The notes under the pieces: model-generated | The model's database searches: none | The model's input: only the letters and a program-made list of their open reading frames with translations | What the model was told of the DNA's origin: nothing | Part shown: piece after piece, positions 33,661-42,703 of the stretch | How the letters are laid out: every line of letters begins with the position of its first letter | Position numbering within the stretch: position 1 is the stretch's first letter | Assembly: GCF_014773395.1 (NCBI RefSeq) | Contig: NZ_JACXAF010000005.1 | Location: 62,001-126,000 of the forward strand | Direction: 5' to 3' | Length of the DNA: 64,000 nt | Source: Neiella litorisoli | GTDB taxonomy: Bacteria > Pseudomonadota > Gammaproteobacteria > Enterobacterales > Neiellaceae | Made by a program: the position numbers and the translations under genes

Positions 33661-34635
33661 GTGAACGAGTTTGACCTCATTCAGCAGTTCTTTTCTAAAG
33701 CCCATTCTAAACGCGCTGATGTCGTCCTCGGCATTGGCGATGATTGTGCGTTACTGCAACCCAAGTCCGGCTATCAAATTGCCATTACCACCGACACTAT
33801 GGTTGATGGTGTTCATTTCGATGATCGCCTTAATGCTGCCGATTTAGCTCACAAGCTGGTCGCGGTAAACCTGTCTGACTTAGCCGCCATGGGCGCCGAA
33901 CCTTGCTGGGTGAGCCTCGCGCTAACCTTGCCAAGCAGTGATACAAACTGGCTAGCGGAGTTTGCTACTATGCTGGCCAATCGCTTGCAGCATTATGGTG
34001 TTAGCCTGATCGGCGGTGATACCACTCGTGGTCCGTTAACCTTGAGCTTGACTGCTCAAGGGCAGTTACCGGCCGGTTCGGCGATGACCCGTTGTGGCGC
34101 CAAAGCGGGTGACTTGATACTTGTCTCTGGCTCGTTGGGCGATGCTGCATTGGCGCTTCAGCAAGAGAAGATAGCGTCCTTGCCTGTGGCTGATATTGCC
34201 GCGTTGGAGCGGCGCTTGTTTCGCCCCATACCTCGAATCGAATTGGGGTTGGCGATTCGTCAGTTCGCAACCTCCTGTGTTGATATTTCGGATGGTTTGT
34301 CGGCTGATCTGGGGCATATTCTGGCGCGCTCAAGTCGCGCTTCTGGTCATGCGCTGGGGGCTACCATTAATACCGATCAATTGCCCGTTTCTGCCGCCGC
34401 CATGCTTGCTCTCGGTGCAAAGCAAGCGGCGTTAAATGCACTCAAAGGCGGTGATGATTACGAGCTTTGCTTTACCGTCTCGCCAGACTTGTTGCAGCAG
34501 GTATTGGCGGCTGCCGAGCAAAGCAATACCCCAGTCACCGTGATTGGCGAGATTAATCAGACGGGTAAACTAACGATTCAGTATCAACAGCAACACGTTG
34601 ATTGGCGGGCACAAGGATACTTGCATTTCTCATGA
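33661..34635 (+). CDS. thiL: Thiamine-monophosphate kinase
   Basis: A 324-residue ATP-dependent kinase beginning at GTG, with FDLIQQFF, the metal/ATP motif GIGDDCALLQP, TTDTMVDGVHF, and DISDGLSADLGH. It makes thiamin diphosphate from the monophosphate. It overlaps pgpA by four bases (ATGA), so translation is coupled. Confidence 0.96.
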   Translation: MNEFDLIQQFFSKAHSKRADVVLGIGDDCALLQPKSGYQIAITTDTMVDGVHFDDRLNAADLAHKLVAVNLSDLAAMGAEPCWVSLALTLPSSDTNWLAEFATMLANRLQHYGVSLIGGDTTRGPLTLSLTAQGQLPAGSAMTRCGAKAGDLILVSGSLGDAALALQQEKIASLPVADIAALERRLFRPIPRIELGLAIRQFATSCVDISDGLSADLGHILARSSRASGHALGATINTDQLPVSAAAMLALGAKQAALNALKGGDDYELCFTVSPDLLQQVLAAAEQSNTPVTVIGEINQTGKLTIQYQQQHVDWRAQGYLHFS

Positions 34636-35126
34636 CTGACTCAGCAAACAATTCAGCAAAACCTAAGTTACAACCGCGCAATTTAACCCACTGGGCTGCT
34701 GTTGGTTTTGGCAGTGGACTCGCTCCTAAGGCGCCAGGGACCTTTGGCTCACTGGCGGCAATTCCACTGGTGATGTTGATGATGCAACTGCCACTATGGG
34801 GTTATCTCGCAGTGACAGTGCTGGCTTGTGTGATTGGTAATTACCTGTGTGGCCGTACCGCCGATGATTTCGGTTACCACGACCATCCTGCCATTGTCTG
34901 GGATGAGTTTGCCGGCATGATGGTGACTTTTATTGCTATTCCATTGAGCTGGCAGAATCTATTGCTTGGTTTTGTCCTGTTCCGCTTTTTCGACATCATC
35001 AAGCCATGGCCTATTCGCTGGCTTGACCGCCACGTTCACGGCGGTTTCGGCATTATGGTTGACGATCTATTGGCCGGCGCCATGGCGTGGCTTGGCTTGA
35101 TGTTATTGCAAGGTTATGTGCACTAA
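34632..35126 (+). CDS. pgpA: Phosphatidylglycerophosphatase A
   Basis: The ATG at 34632 overlaps the thiL stop and gives 164 residues. The family motifs are GFGSGLAPKAPGTFGSLAAIP, DDFGYHDHPAIVWDEFAGM (catalytic acidic cluster) and LFRFFDIIKPWPI. About four membrane helices are present. It dephosphorylates phosphatidylglycerophosphate to phosphatidylglycerol at the inner membrane. Last gene of the operon; a strong terminator follows. Confidence 0.95.
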   Translation: MTDSANNSAKPKLQPRNLTHWAAVGFGSGLAPKAPGTFGSLAAIPLVMLMMQLPLWGYLAVTVLACVIGNYLCGRTADDFGYHDHPAIVWDEFAGMMVTFIAIPLSWQNLLLGFVLFRFFDIIKPWPIRWLDRHVHGGFGIMVDDLLAGAMAWLGLMLLQGYVH

Positions 35127-35147
35127 TTAGAGCCAGTCATTTCAGCC

Positions 35148-35175
35148 AAAAGCAGCGCTTGGGCGCTGCTTTTTT
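35148..35175. terminator. Bidirectional terminator, pgpA / dxs
   Basis: AAAAGCAGCGC and GCGCTGCTTTTTT form a perfect stem around a four-base loop between two convergent genes. Confidence 0.88.
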
Positions 35176-35205
35176 GGATTTTGCAATTGCTGGTTGCCAA
35201 GAAGC

Positions 35206-37077
35206 TTAGCTTTGGCAATAACGGCGAATCCTTTGCTCGATACCGGCTGCATCAAGTCCCAGCTCTGCCAGAATTTCTTCCTGGCTGCCGTGCTTAATAA
35301 ACTGATCAGGTAAGCCCAGTTGTAGCACCGGCTTGGCAACTTTGTTGGCCATCAATAGTTCGACGACTGCCGAGCCTGCGCCGCCCATAATGGCTTGGTC
35401 TTCAACCGTGACTAACACATCGTGACTTTGGCCTAATTCAATAATGCGCTGCTCATCCAACGGCTTGGCAAAGCGCATGTCGATAAGGGTGGCATCAAGG
35501 CTGTCTGCGGCAGCTTTACACTCGTGAAGTAATGGCCCAAAGGCCAGAATCGCGACTTTGGAGGCGCTGCTTTGACGAACCGTTTTGGACTGGCCAATAG
35601 CAATGGCCTGCATCGGTTCGGCGAGTGATACGCCAGTGCCTTTGCCGCGGGGGTAACGAACGGCAGCGGGTTTATCGAGTTGATAACCGGTGTAGAGCAT
35701 GTTTCGGCATTCGGCTTCATCCGATGGCACCATGATTACCATGGTTGGAATGCAACGGAGGAAGCTGATATCGAACGCACCTTGGTGGGTAGGGCCATCA
35801 GAACCGACTACGCCAGCGCGGTCAATGGCAAACAATACCGGTAAATCTTGGATCGCGACATCGTGAATGACTTGATCATAGCCACGCTGGAGGAAGGTCG
35901 AATAGATTGCTACCACCACTTTGCTGCCTTCACAGGCCAGACCGGCGGCTAGGGTCACCGCGTGCTGCTCCGCAATGGCTACATCAATGTATTGTTGCGG
36001 GAACTGCTTGGAAAATTTCACCATGCCGGAGCCTTCACGCATGGCTGGGGTAATGGCCATCAGGTTTGGATCTTGAGTGGCGACTTCACAGAGCCAGTCG
36101 CCAAATACCTGTGAGTAGGTTGGCACGCCAGGTTTGCTGCTTGGTAACGCAGTCGTGCTGGGATCAAATTTCGGCACCGCGTGATAGCCAATTGGGTCTT
36201 TCTCGGCAGGCTCGTAGCCTTTACCCTTAACGGTTTTGATGTGCAGCAATTGAGGCCCTTTCAGGTGACGCATGTTGTGCAGCGTTTCAACCAAGGTTTC
36301 AATATCGTGGCCGTCAATGGGGCCAATGTAGTTGAAGCCCAGCTCTTCAAAGAAAGTGCCCGGAACCACCATACCTTTGAGGTGTTCTTCGGTGCGGCGA
36401 GCCAATTCTTTAATTGGTGGCAAGCCGGACAAGACTTTTTTACCGCCTTCGCGAATGCTGGAATAGAAACTGCCCGAAAGTAATCGAGCAAAGTGGTTAT
36501 TCAAGGCGCCGACGTTTTCGCTAATCGACATTTCATTGTCGTTGAGGATCACCAGCATGTTGGGGTGAACATCGCCGGCGTGATTTAACGCTTCAAACGC
36601 CATGCCAGCGGTCATCGCACCGTCACCGATGATCGATACCACTTGTTGTTCGCTACCCTGATGTTTAAACGCCATCGCCATGCCCAAGGCGGCACTAATG
36701 GTGGTGCTGGAATGGCCAACATTAAAGTGATCATAGGGGCTTTCTTGGCGCCAAGGAAACGGATGCAAGCCGTCTTTTTGCTTAATGGTGTGCAAGCGGT
36801 CGCGGCGACCAGTTAAAATTTTGTGTGGATAGGCTTGATGACCAACGTCCCACAGCAACCGATCATCCGGCGTGTTGTAGACGTAATGCAGCGCAACGGT
36901 TAATTCCACCGTTCCCAGACCAGAAGCCAGATGACCACTGCTGCGACTAACTGATGCCAGCAGATACTGACGCAACTCCCGACACACTTGGGGCAATTGA
37001 TCCTGAGATAACAGCCGTAAATCGTCAGGGCTGTTAATTTTCATCAACAGGGGGTAGTCAGCAGGTTGTATGGTCAT
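35206..37077 (-). CDS. dxs: 1-Deoxy-D-xylulose-5-phosphate synthase
   Basis: A 623-residue thiamin-diphosphate enzyme making the first intermediate of the MEP isoprenoid pathway from pyruvate and glyceraldehyde 3-phosphate. Visible motifs: [20 protein letters not shown], the ThDP motif [19 protein letters not shown], and the transketolase-type pyrimidine region [17 protein letters not shown]. It is in an operon with ispA and xseB, 42 bases downstream of ispA. The likely start is ATG at 37077, though ATG at 37044 (MKINSPDD) is also possible. Confidence 0.96.
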   Translation of the reverse strand: MTIQPADYPLLMKINSPDDLRLLSQDQLPQVCRELRQYLLASVSRSSGHLASGLGTVELTVALHYVYNTPDDRLLWDVGHQAYPHKILTGRRDRLHTIKQKDGLHPFPWRQESPYDHFNVGHSSTTISAALGMAMAFKHQGSEQQVVSIIGDGAMTAGMAFEALNHAGDVHPNMLVILNDNEMSISENVGALNNHFARLLSGSFYSSIREGGKKVLSGLPPIKELARRTEEHLKGMVVPGTFFEELGFNYIGPIDGHDIETLVETLHNMRHLKGPQLLHIKTVKGKGYEPAEKDPIGYHAVPKFDPSTTALPSSKPGVPTYSQVFGDWLCEVATQDPNLMAITPAMREGSGMVKFSKQFPQQYIDVAIAEQHAVTLAAGLACEGSKVVVAIYSTFLQRGYDQVIHDVAIQDLPVLFAIDRAGVVGSDGPTHQGAFDISFLRCIPTMVIMVPSDEAECRNMLYTGYQLDKPAAVRYPRGKGTGVSLAEPMQAIAIGQSKTVRQSSASKVAILAFGPLLHECKAAADSLDATLIDMRFAKPLDEQRIIELGQSHDVLVTVEDQAIMGGAGSAVVELLMANKVAKPVLQLGLPDQFIKHGSQEEILAELGLDAAGIEQRIRRYCQS

Positions 37078-37119
37078 GGGCAGTTACGTAGCTTTGTTGT
37101 TGTAATAATTGGTTTGCCG

Positions 37120-38019
37120 TTAATGGTCGCGAGAGACGATGTAACGAGCAAATGCTTCAAGTTGAGCACTATTGTATGGCAAAGTTTGCAAGGCGTGTAG
37201 CGCCGATTGTAACAAGCTGTCAGCTTTTTGGCGCGCGCCAGATAATCCGAGCAATGCTGGGTAGGTCGATTTATTGGCCGCTTGGTCTGAACCTTGGGGT
37301 TTGCCCAAGGTTTCGGTGTCCGAGGTGACGTCGAGAATGTCGTCTTGGACCTGAAACGCGAGGCCAATATCGCTGGCGAATTGCAGCAAGAGTTCGGTTT
37401 GTTGCTGAGGCAATTGGCCGACAATCGCGGCCATTTCAACCGCACATCTCAGTAACGCGCCAGTTTTGGCGGTGTGAATTTGTTCAAGCCGTTCCAGCGT
37501 GACTGGTTGATCGGTTGCCGCTAAATCCATGCCCTGGCCACCGCACATACCGAGGTAACCACTGGCACGCGATAAACTTTGGATTAGCCGGATCTGGATA
37601 GCAGCGGTTAATGGTGAATCAGCGCGACTCAGTAACTCAAAGGCAAGGGTTTGCAAGGCATCGCCAGCTAATACTGCGGTTGCCTCATCAAAGGCGACAT
37701 GGCAGGTCGGCTGGCCGCGACGCAACTCATCGTCGTCCATGGCGGGTAAATCATCATGAATTAACGAATAAGCATGAACACATTCAATGGCGGCAGCGAC
37801 TGGATCAACGTGGTCGAGTGGCACATTGAGCATATGGGCGGTGGCATAAACCAGAAATGGTCTAGCGCGTTTGCCGCCAAGCAGCAAACCATGCCCCATC
37901 GCTGCCTTTAGCTTGGTGTCTTGAGCAGGCAGCTGGTCAATCACTTGGCTCAGGTATTGGTTAATGCGCTGTTGGTAGTGGCGTTGAATCTCGGCCAAAT
38001 CAGCAAAATCTGCTATCAC
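37120..38019 (-). CDS. ispA: Farnesyl diphosphate synthase (geranyltranstransferase)
   Basis: A 299-residue trans-prenyltransferase. The first aspartate-rich motif is HDDLPAMDDDELRRGQ and the second is FQVQDDILDVTSD, with GGKRARPFLVY at the IPP site. Two small residues before the first motif favour a C15 product. It overlaps xseB by four bases and feeds quinone, undecaprenyl and haem O synthesis. Confidence 0.96.
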   Translation of the reverse strand: MIADFADLAEIQRHYQQRINQYLSQVIDQLPAQDTKLKAAMGHGLLLGGKRARPFLVYATAHMLNVPLDHVDPVAAAIECVHAYSLIHDDLPAMDDDELRRGQPTCHVAFDEATAVLAGDALQTLAFELLSRADSPLTAAIQIRLIQSLSRASGYLGMCGGQGMDLAATDQPVTLERLEQIHTAKTGALLRCAVEMAAIVGQLPQQQTELLLQFASDIGLAFQVQDDILDVTSDTETLGKPQGSDQAANKSTYPALLGLSGARQKADSLLQSALHALQTLPYNSAQLEAFARYIVSRDH

Positions 38020-38258
38020 GAACCTTGCTCTTCAAATGGGCTCAGCGGAGCTTGATCGTCCTGGCTTAGTAAAATTTTGACTTGCTGCTCGGCTTGATCA
38101 AGTTTGTCGCGGGTCGTGCGAGCCAATGCAATGCCCCGCTCAAAGCGCTTTAGCGCTTGCTCTAACGGGATGTCACCAGACTCCAGTTCGACCACCACTT
38201 GCTCTAGTTCAGACATGGCTTCGTCAAAGCTCAGATTTTCCGGTTTTTTCACAGCCAT
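38016..38258 (-). CDS. xseB: Exodeoxyribonuclease VII small subunit
   Basis: An 80-residue helical protein with ENLSFDEAMSELEQVVVELESGDIPLEQALKRFERG, broken here only by convention, the XseB family signature. It joins XseA to form exonuclease VII. It heads the xseB-ispA-dxs operon, an order conserved in gammaproteobacteria. Confidence 0.95.
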   Translation of the reverse strand: MAVKKPENLSFDEAMSELEQVVVELESGDIPLEQALKRFERGIALARTTRDKLDQAEQQVKILLSQDDQAPLSPFEEQGS

Positions 38259-38320
38259 TGCTTACTCCTTCACAATATCGCGCAAAGGTATCGCAGCAGT
38301 GCCGCTGAATCAATCTGAAT

Positions 38321-38334
38321 GCACAATATTGTGC
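38321..38334. promoter_or_regulatory. Perfect palindrome between xseB and pomA
   Basis: GCACAATATTGTGC is a perfect 14-base palindrome, 63 bases from the xseB start and 120 bases from the pomA start. It may be an operator for one or both divergent units. No known regulator site is assigned. Confidence 0.35.
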
Positions 38335-38453
38335 CAAAATTAGGGCCATAACTTGCGTCAGTGGGAGTATGCATTTATAACCGTAATCTGCCACAATGAG
38401 AGCAAGAACCAACTGAATGCAAACAAAAATCACGTCGGTAAAGGAGTAGTTAG

Positions 38454-39218
38454 GTGGATTTAGCAACGCTCATTGGTCTTATCGGTGCATTCGCATTCGT
38501 CATCATGGCCATGGTATCTGGCGGTAGCATCGGAATGTTTGTCGATGTGCCATCGGTTCTTATCGTGCTCTGCGGTTCACTGTTCGTGGTGTTAATGAAG
38601 TTCAACATGGGCCAATTTCTCGGTGCCGCAAAAATTGCCGGCAAGGCGTTCATGTTTAAAAACGACAAGCCTGACGACCTCATTGAAAAAGCCGTTGAAA
38701 TGGCTGATGCCGCCCGCAAAGGCGGCTTTCTTGCGTTGGAAGAAGCCGAAATTGACAACAATTTCATGCAAAAAGGCGTCGATTTGCTGGTCGACGGTCA
38801 CGATGCCGATGTCGTTCGCGGCGCCCTTTCGAAAGACATCAAATTGACTAACGACCGCCATGAAATGGGGATCTCAATCTTCACTAAATTAGGCGACGTG
38901 GCGCCAGCGATGGGGATGATCGGTACCCTGATTGGCTTGGTGGCGATGTTGTCGAATATGGATGACCCGAAAGCGATTGGCCCAGCGATGGCGGTTGCTT
39001 TGTTAACCACTCTCTATGGCGCCATGTTGGCTAATATGGTGGCGATTCCTATTGCTGATAAACTAGCGCTCCGCAAAGAAGAAGAAATGCTCAACCGTCG
39101 CCTGATCATGGATGCCATTCTCGGCATTCAAGATGGCCAAAACCCTCGTGTGCTCGATGGCATGTTGAAAAACTACTTAGCCGAAGGCAAGCGCAAGATC
39201 GACACCACCGAGGAGTAG
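38454..39218 (+). CDS. pomA: Sodium-type flagellar stator protein PomA
   Basis: A 254-residue MotA-family protein starting at GTG, with the N-terminus MDLATLIGLIGAFAFVIMAM typical of PomA rather than MotA. Four helices are seen, and the loop between helices 2 and 3 has the charged rotor-contact residues (RKGGFLALEE; DRHEMGISIFTKLGD). The TLIGLVAML and AVALLTTLYGAMLANM segments form the channel-lining helices. With PomB it makes the sodium channel that turns the flagellar motor. GGAG lies before the start; pomB follows after four bases. Confidence 0.95.
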   Translation: MDLATLIGLIGAFAFVIMAMVSGGSIGMFVDVPSVLIVLCGSLFVVLMKFNMGQFLGAAKIAGKAFMFKNDKPDDLIEKAVEMADAARKGGFLALEEAEIDNNFMQKGVDLLVDGHDADVVRGALSKDIKLTNDRHEMGISIFTKLGDVAPAMGMIGTLIGLVAMLSNMDDPKAIGPAMAVALLTTLYGAMLANMVAIPIADKLALRKEEEMLNRRLIMDAILGIQDGQNPRVLDGMLKNYLAEGKRKIDTTEE

Positions 39219-39222
39219 GGAG

Positions 39223-40149
39223 ATGGAAGAAGAAGAGTGCAAATGCCCCGCCGGGATCCCCGCCTGGATGGCAACATTTGCCGACTTGATGTCGTTGCTG
39301 ATGTGCTTCTTCGTGCTACTCCTCGCCTTCTCGGAAATGGATGTTCTGAAATTTAAACAGATCGCTGGTTCAATGAAGTATGCCTTTGGTGTGCAAAACC
39401 AGATCGAGGTGAAAGACATTCCAAAAGGCACCAGCGTGATTGCTCAGGAATTCCGCCCTGGCCGACCCGATCCAACTCCGATTGATCAAATTACTCAGCA
39501 CACCATGGACATCACCAAGCCATCGCTGGAATTCCAAGAAGGACGCGACACCACCTCCGGCGGCCAAAGTCAGTCCGATGCTCAGCAAAAGTCTAATCCG
39601 TCGTTTGAAGTGACGGATGCCGAAAGCGACTCAGTGGCACAAGAGCAGCAACAGGAAATGCAAAAAGAAACCGCTGAAACGGCGAAACGAATGGCGGCGC
39701 AGCTGGAAGATGAAATCGTTGATGGCGCCATCGAAATCGAAGCGCTGGGGCAACAAATCATCATCCGTATTCGTGAGCGCGGCGCGTTTCCATCTGGCTC
39801 GGCGTTCTTACAACCTAAGTTCAAACCGATCGTTCGAGAAGTGGCAGCGCTGCTGAAGGACATTCCGGGCGAAGTGACCATCTCTGGCCATACAGATGAT
39901 GCCAAAATTAGCTCGGAGCTGTATCGTTCCAACTGGGATTTATCAAGCCAGCGCGCCGTTGCGGTAGCCCATGAAATGACCGCGGTGGATGGCTTTGACG
40001 ATGATCGCATGGTGGTCATGGGGCGAGCGGCGTCAATGCCGCTAGTGCCCAATGATTCGGATGAAAACCGCCGGAAGAATCGTCGCGTTGAAATCTCAAT
40101 CATGCAAGGTAAAGCGAAGAACTCTCGCGAGATTCAAGTCACTCAATAA
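39223..40149 (+). CDS. pomB: Sodium-type flagellar stator protein PomB
   Basis: A 308-residue MotB-family protein. One membrane helix carries the ion-binding aspartate in ATFADLMSLLMCFFVLLLAF (about residue 23). A plug and linker follow, then an OmpA-like peptidoglycan-binding domain (residues about 180-300: TISGHTDDAKI, NWDLSSQRAVAVAHEM, NRRKNRRVEI). It anchors the stator to the cell wall. The early Cys-x-Cys (EECKCPAG) is a usual feature of PomB. Confidence 0.95.
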   Translation: MEEEECKCPAGIPAWMATFADLMSLLMCFFVLLLAFSEMDVLKFKQIAGSMKYAFGVQNQIEVKDIPKGTSVIAQEFRPGRPDPTPIDQITQHTMDITKPSLEFQEGRDTTSGGQSQSDAQQKSNPSFEVTDAESDSVAQEQQQEMQKETAETAKRMAAQLEDEIVDGAIEIEALGQQIIIRIRERGAFPSGSAFLQPKFKPIVREVAALLKDIPGEVTISGHTDDAKISSELYRSNWDLSSQRAVAVAHEMTAVDGFDDDRMVVMGRAASMPLVPNDSDENRRKNRRVEISIMQGKAKNSREIQVTQ

Positions 40150-40291
40150 TGGCTTTTGGGGGCTGATCAACAAAGCAATATTTGATCAGCCTGTCAAAAG
40201 CGACATTGCCTCAAGCACTACCCGTGAACCCTTCTAAGATGTATACTGCCGCGCCTATTTTATCACCAGTTTGCTGAGAGCCCTGTTTGCT

Positions 40292-41746
40292 ATGAAGTTT
40301 GTGATCAAGCTGTTTCCCGAAATCGTCGTCAAGAGTAAGTCGGTACGTAAGCGTTTTATCAAGTTGCTGGAAGGCAATTTACGCAACGTATTGAAGCGCG
40401 TCGATGACGGTGTTCGCGTCAAGCAAACCTGGGATAAGATCGACGTCAATTGTCCTGATGACCTCGCTCCTGAAACCGTTGAGCGTTTAGTCGAAGTCAT
40501 GTGCAAAACGCCCGGCATTGACGCGGTGCAACAAGTCGAGCGATACGATTACCAGACCATTGATGACATATATCAGCGCGCGTTGGTGATTTATGGCCCG
40601 ATGCTGGCCGGTAAAACCTTTTGTGTTCGAGTCAAGCGCACCGGCAAACAGGACTTTTCGTCGCTTGACGTCGAGCGTTATGTCGGCGGCGGCCTCAATC
40701 AAAATTCTGATGCCAAGGGCGTGCAGCTGAAAAATCCTGATCTGGAGATCCGCTTGGAGATCGCCGGTGATAGTGTGTCGATGATCACGCGCCAGCTAAA
40801 GGGCTTAGGTGGTTTTCCGATCGCGACCCAAGAAAGTGTGTTGAGCCTAATTTCCGGCGGCTTCGACTCGGCCGTGTCATCGTTTCAGTTCATTAAGCGC
40901 GGTTGCCGGGTTCATTATTGCTTTTTCAATTTGGGTGGTGATGCCCATGAAGCGGGCGTCCGTGAAATGGCCCACTTGTTGTGGAGCCAGTATGGCGCAT
41001 CTCACCGAGTGAAATTTATCGCGGTACCCTTTGATGAAGTGGTCGGCGATATTTTAGAGAATGTCGACAATGGCCACATGGGCGTGATCCTCAAGCGCAT
41101 GATGATGCGAGCCGCAGCGCAAGTGGCTGACAAGGTTGGCATCAAAGCGCTGGTCACAGGCGAGGCGGTGGGCCAGGTTTCTAGTCAGACCATCACTAAC
41201 TTGTCGGTGATTGATGAAGTGACTGAGCATGTCATTCTGCGCCCGCTGATTGTCACCGACAAGCAAGATATCATTGATCAGGCGCGAGCCATTGGTACCC
41301 AGCAGTTGTCAGCAAGTATGCCAGAGTACTGCGGAGTTATTTCCAACAGCCCGACGATTAAAGCTGACTTAAACCGAGTTCGTGAAGAAGAGAGCAAGCT
41401 CAACATGGGCTTGTTGAATGAAGCGGTGTATCGCGCCAAAGCAGAAGATATTCGTGACATCATGAACAAGCCGAAGCCGCAGCAAGATGTTGATATTGTT
41501 GCGAGCCTGCCGCTTCATGCTCATGTCATTGATGTTCGCTCCGATGAAGAGGTTGAGCGCGATCCTCTGGAATTAAGTAACGCCTTTGTCGAACACATTC
41601 CGTTCTTCAAGCTGGCGACGGCATTCGCAAATCTTGATGCCAATGTTGACTATTACTTGTATTGCGATCGTGGCGTCATGAGTCGACTGCAGGCGATCCA
41701 TCTTACCGAGGCCGGTTACAGCAATGCCAAGGTTTATCGGCCATAG
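40292..41746 (+). CDS. thiI: tRNA 4-thiouridine sulfurtransferase ThiI
   Basis: The ATG at 40292 gives 484 residues, close to E. coli ThiI (482). It has a ferredoxin-like and THUMP region (1-165), a PP-loop adenylation domain (SLISGGFDSAVSSFQ), and a C-terminal rhodanese domain with the catalytic cysteine in YLYCDRGVMS. It puts sulfur into tRNA position 8 and supplies sulfur for the thiazole of thiamin. The rhodanese domain shows it is the bifunctional gammaproteobacterial form. Confidence 0.96.
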   Translation: MKFVIKLFPEIVVKSKSVRKRFIKLLEGNLRNVLKRVDDGVRVKQTWDKIDVNCPDDLAPETVERLVEVMCKTPGIDAVQQVERYDYQTIDDIYQRALVIYGPMLAGKTFCVRVKRTGKQDFSSLDVERYVGGGLNQNSDAKGVQLKNPDLEIRLEIAGDSVSMITRQLKGLGGFPIATQESVLSLISGGFDSAVSSFQFIKRGCRVHYCFFNLGGDAHEAGVREMAHLLWSQYGASHRVKFIAVPFDEVVGDILENVDNGHMGVILKRMMMRAAAQVADKVGIKALVTGEAVGQVSSQTITNLSVIDEVTEHVILRPLIVTDKQDIIDQARAIGTQQLSASMPEYCGVISNSPTIKADLNRVREEESKLNMGLLNEAVYRAKAEDIRDIMNKPKPQQDVDIVASLPLHAHVIDVRSDEEVERDPLELSNAFVEHIPFFKLATAFANLDANVDYYLYCDRGVMSRLQAIHLTEAGYSNAKVYRP

Positions 41747-41796
41747 CTCGACAAAAAAAGAGCTCAAAAAGCGCCATACCGGGCATTAAAGAAAAC

Positions 41797-41826
41797 AAAA
41801 AAGCGAATCGGAAGATTCGCTTTTTT
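41797..41826. terminator. Bidirectional terminator, thiI / DUF3012 gene
   Basis: AAAAAAGCGAATC and GATTCGCTTTTTT form a perfect stem with a four-base loop between convergent genes. Confidence 0.88.
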
Positions 41827-41850
41827 GATCGTGTTGGCTATGAGCTTAGC

Positions 41851-42009
41851 TTAGAACACGCAGTGTTTGGTGAAATCAGCTGTTTCATTCGCAGTCCAAT
41901 CACCCTTTGGTTTTTCTTTCATGTCTTTGCACCAAGCTTCGCTACCTACTTCTGGGGCGCACGCAGCAAGCAACAACACGGTTGCCAATACACTCATTAA
42001 TTTTGTCAC
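41851..42009 (-). CDS. Small DUF3012-type lipoprotein
   Basis: A 52-residue lipoprotein gene starting at GTG (42007-42009), with AAGGAG five bases upstream. The signal is MTKLMSVLATVLLLAAC; Cys17 is the likely lipidation site. The mature part, APEVGSEAWCKDMKEKPKGD, continues with WTANETADFTKHCVF and has two cysteines. It matches the DUF3012 pattern (VGS-W-C-M-KPKGDW-AN-HC). Function is unknown. It ends at a shared terminator with thiI. Confidence 0.85.
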   Translation of the reverse strand: MTKLMSVLATVLLLAACAPEVGSEAWCKDMKEKPKGDWTANETADFTKHCVF

Positions 42010-42032
42010 AACAACTCCTTGATGTTTTTTTG

Positions 42033-42689
42033 TTAGTGGTGATGACTACAACATGAACTGGGGTCAGAGTCTAGCGCTTCGTCGTTCAGGTCTTCGCCGT
42101 CAAGCTCTTCGTCTTCTAACTGCTCCAATAGCATGCACAGTGGTTGTTCCACCTCGATGGCAGCTTCTTCTCCGAGTATCACGTCAACCAGTGTCAGAGC
42201 GAAACGCATTGCCGTGCCAGGCCCTTGGCTGGTGACCAGTTGGTGGTGCTCATCAACGACCACCGCTTCTTCAGTCATGCACAACTCAGGACTTAGCAGA
42301 TGTTGAAAGTTAGGGTGGCAGGTCACGTACGCGTCGCGGATCAGCTCATGGTGCTGCAACACGACCGCAGGCGCAGCACAAATAGCGCCGATCCATTTAC
42401 CTTGCTGTTTTTGCTGGCGCAGGCGATCAGCCAGTGCGCTGCAGTCGCGCAATGCTTCGGAGCCAGGGATGCCGCCGGGCAGGGCAATCAACGCAAAATC
42501 GTCGTTGATGACATCGTCGAGCAAGGCATCGGCGGTAATTTGAATGCCACGCGCTAAGGTCAGTTGTAGCGAACCTGAAACGCTGGTTACGACCACTTCT
42601 AAACCTGCACGACGCAGCACATCGGCAATGATCACCACTTCCATGTCCTCGCTGCCATTAGCAACCGGAAGTAATATTTTGTTAGTCAT
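42033..42689 (-). CDS. DJ-1/PfpI family protein (YajL-like) with metal-type tail
   Basis: A 218-residue protein of the DJ-1 superfamily. The nucleophile Cys104 lies in IGAICAAPAVV at the elbow, with Glu14 in NGSEDME and GGIPGSEALRDC. The main domain (about 1-185) is like YajL/ThiJ, proteins tied to protein deglycation or oxidative-stress protection. It extends by about 25 acidic residues and ends SSCCSHHH, a plausible metal-binding tail not seen in E. coli YajL. It is followed by the DUF3012 gene on the same strand and preceded by panE at 14 bases. Confidence 0.9.
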   Translation of the reverse strand: MTNKILLPVANGSEDMEVVIIADVLRRAGLEVVVTSVSGSLQLTLARGIQITADALLDDVINDDFALIALPGGIPGSEALRDCSALADRLRQQKQQGKWIGAICAAPAVVLQHHELIRDAYVTCHPNFQHLLSPELCMTEEAVVVDEHHQLVTSQGPGTAMRFALTLVDVILGEEAAIEVEQPLCMLLEQLEDEELDGEDLNDEALDSDPSSCCSHHH

Positions 42690-42703
42690 GAATGTTCACC
42701 TTG

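Noticed and set aside
39582-40103. 173-residue open frame antisense to pomB
   Set aside because: Ser-rich mirror frame of the OmpA-like domain with no start signal.
41662-42000. 112-residue plus-strand open frame after thiI
   Set aside because: It overlaps the thiI end, runs through the bidirectional terminator, and lies opposite the DUF3012-type gene, which has a proper ribosome site and lipobox.
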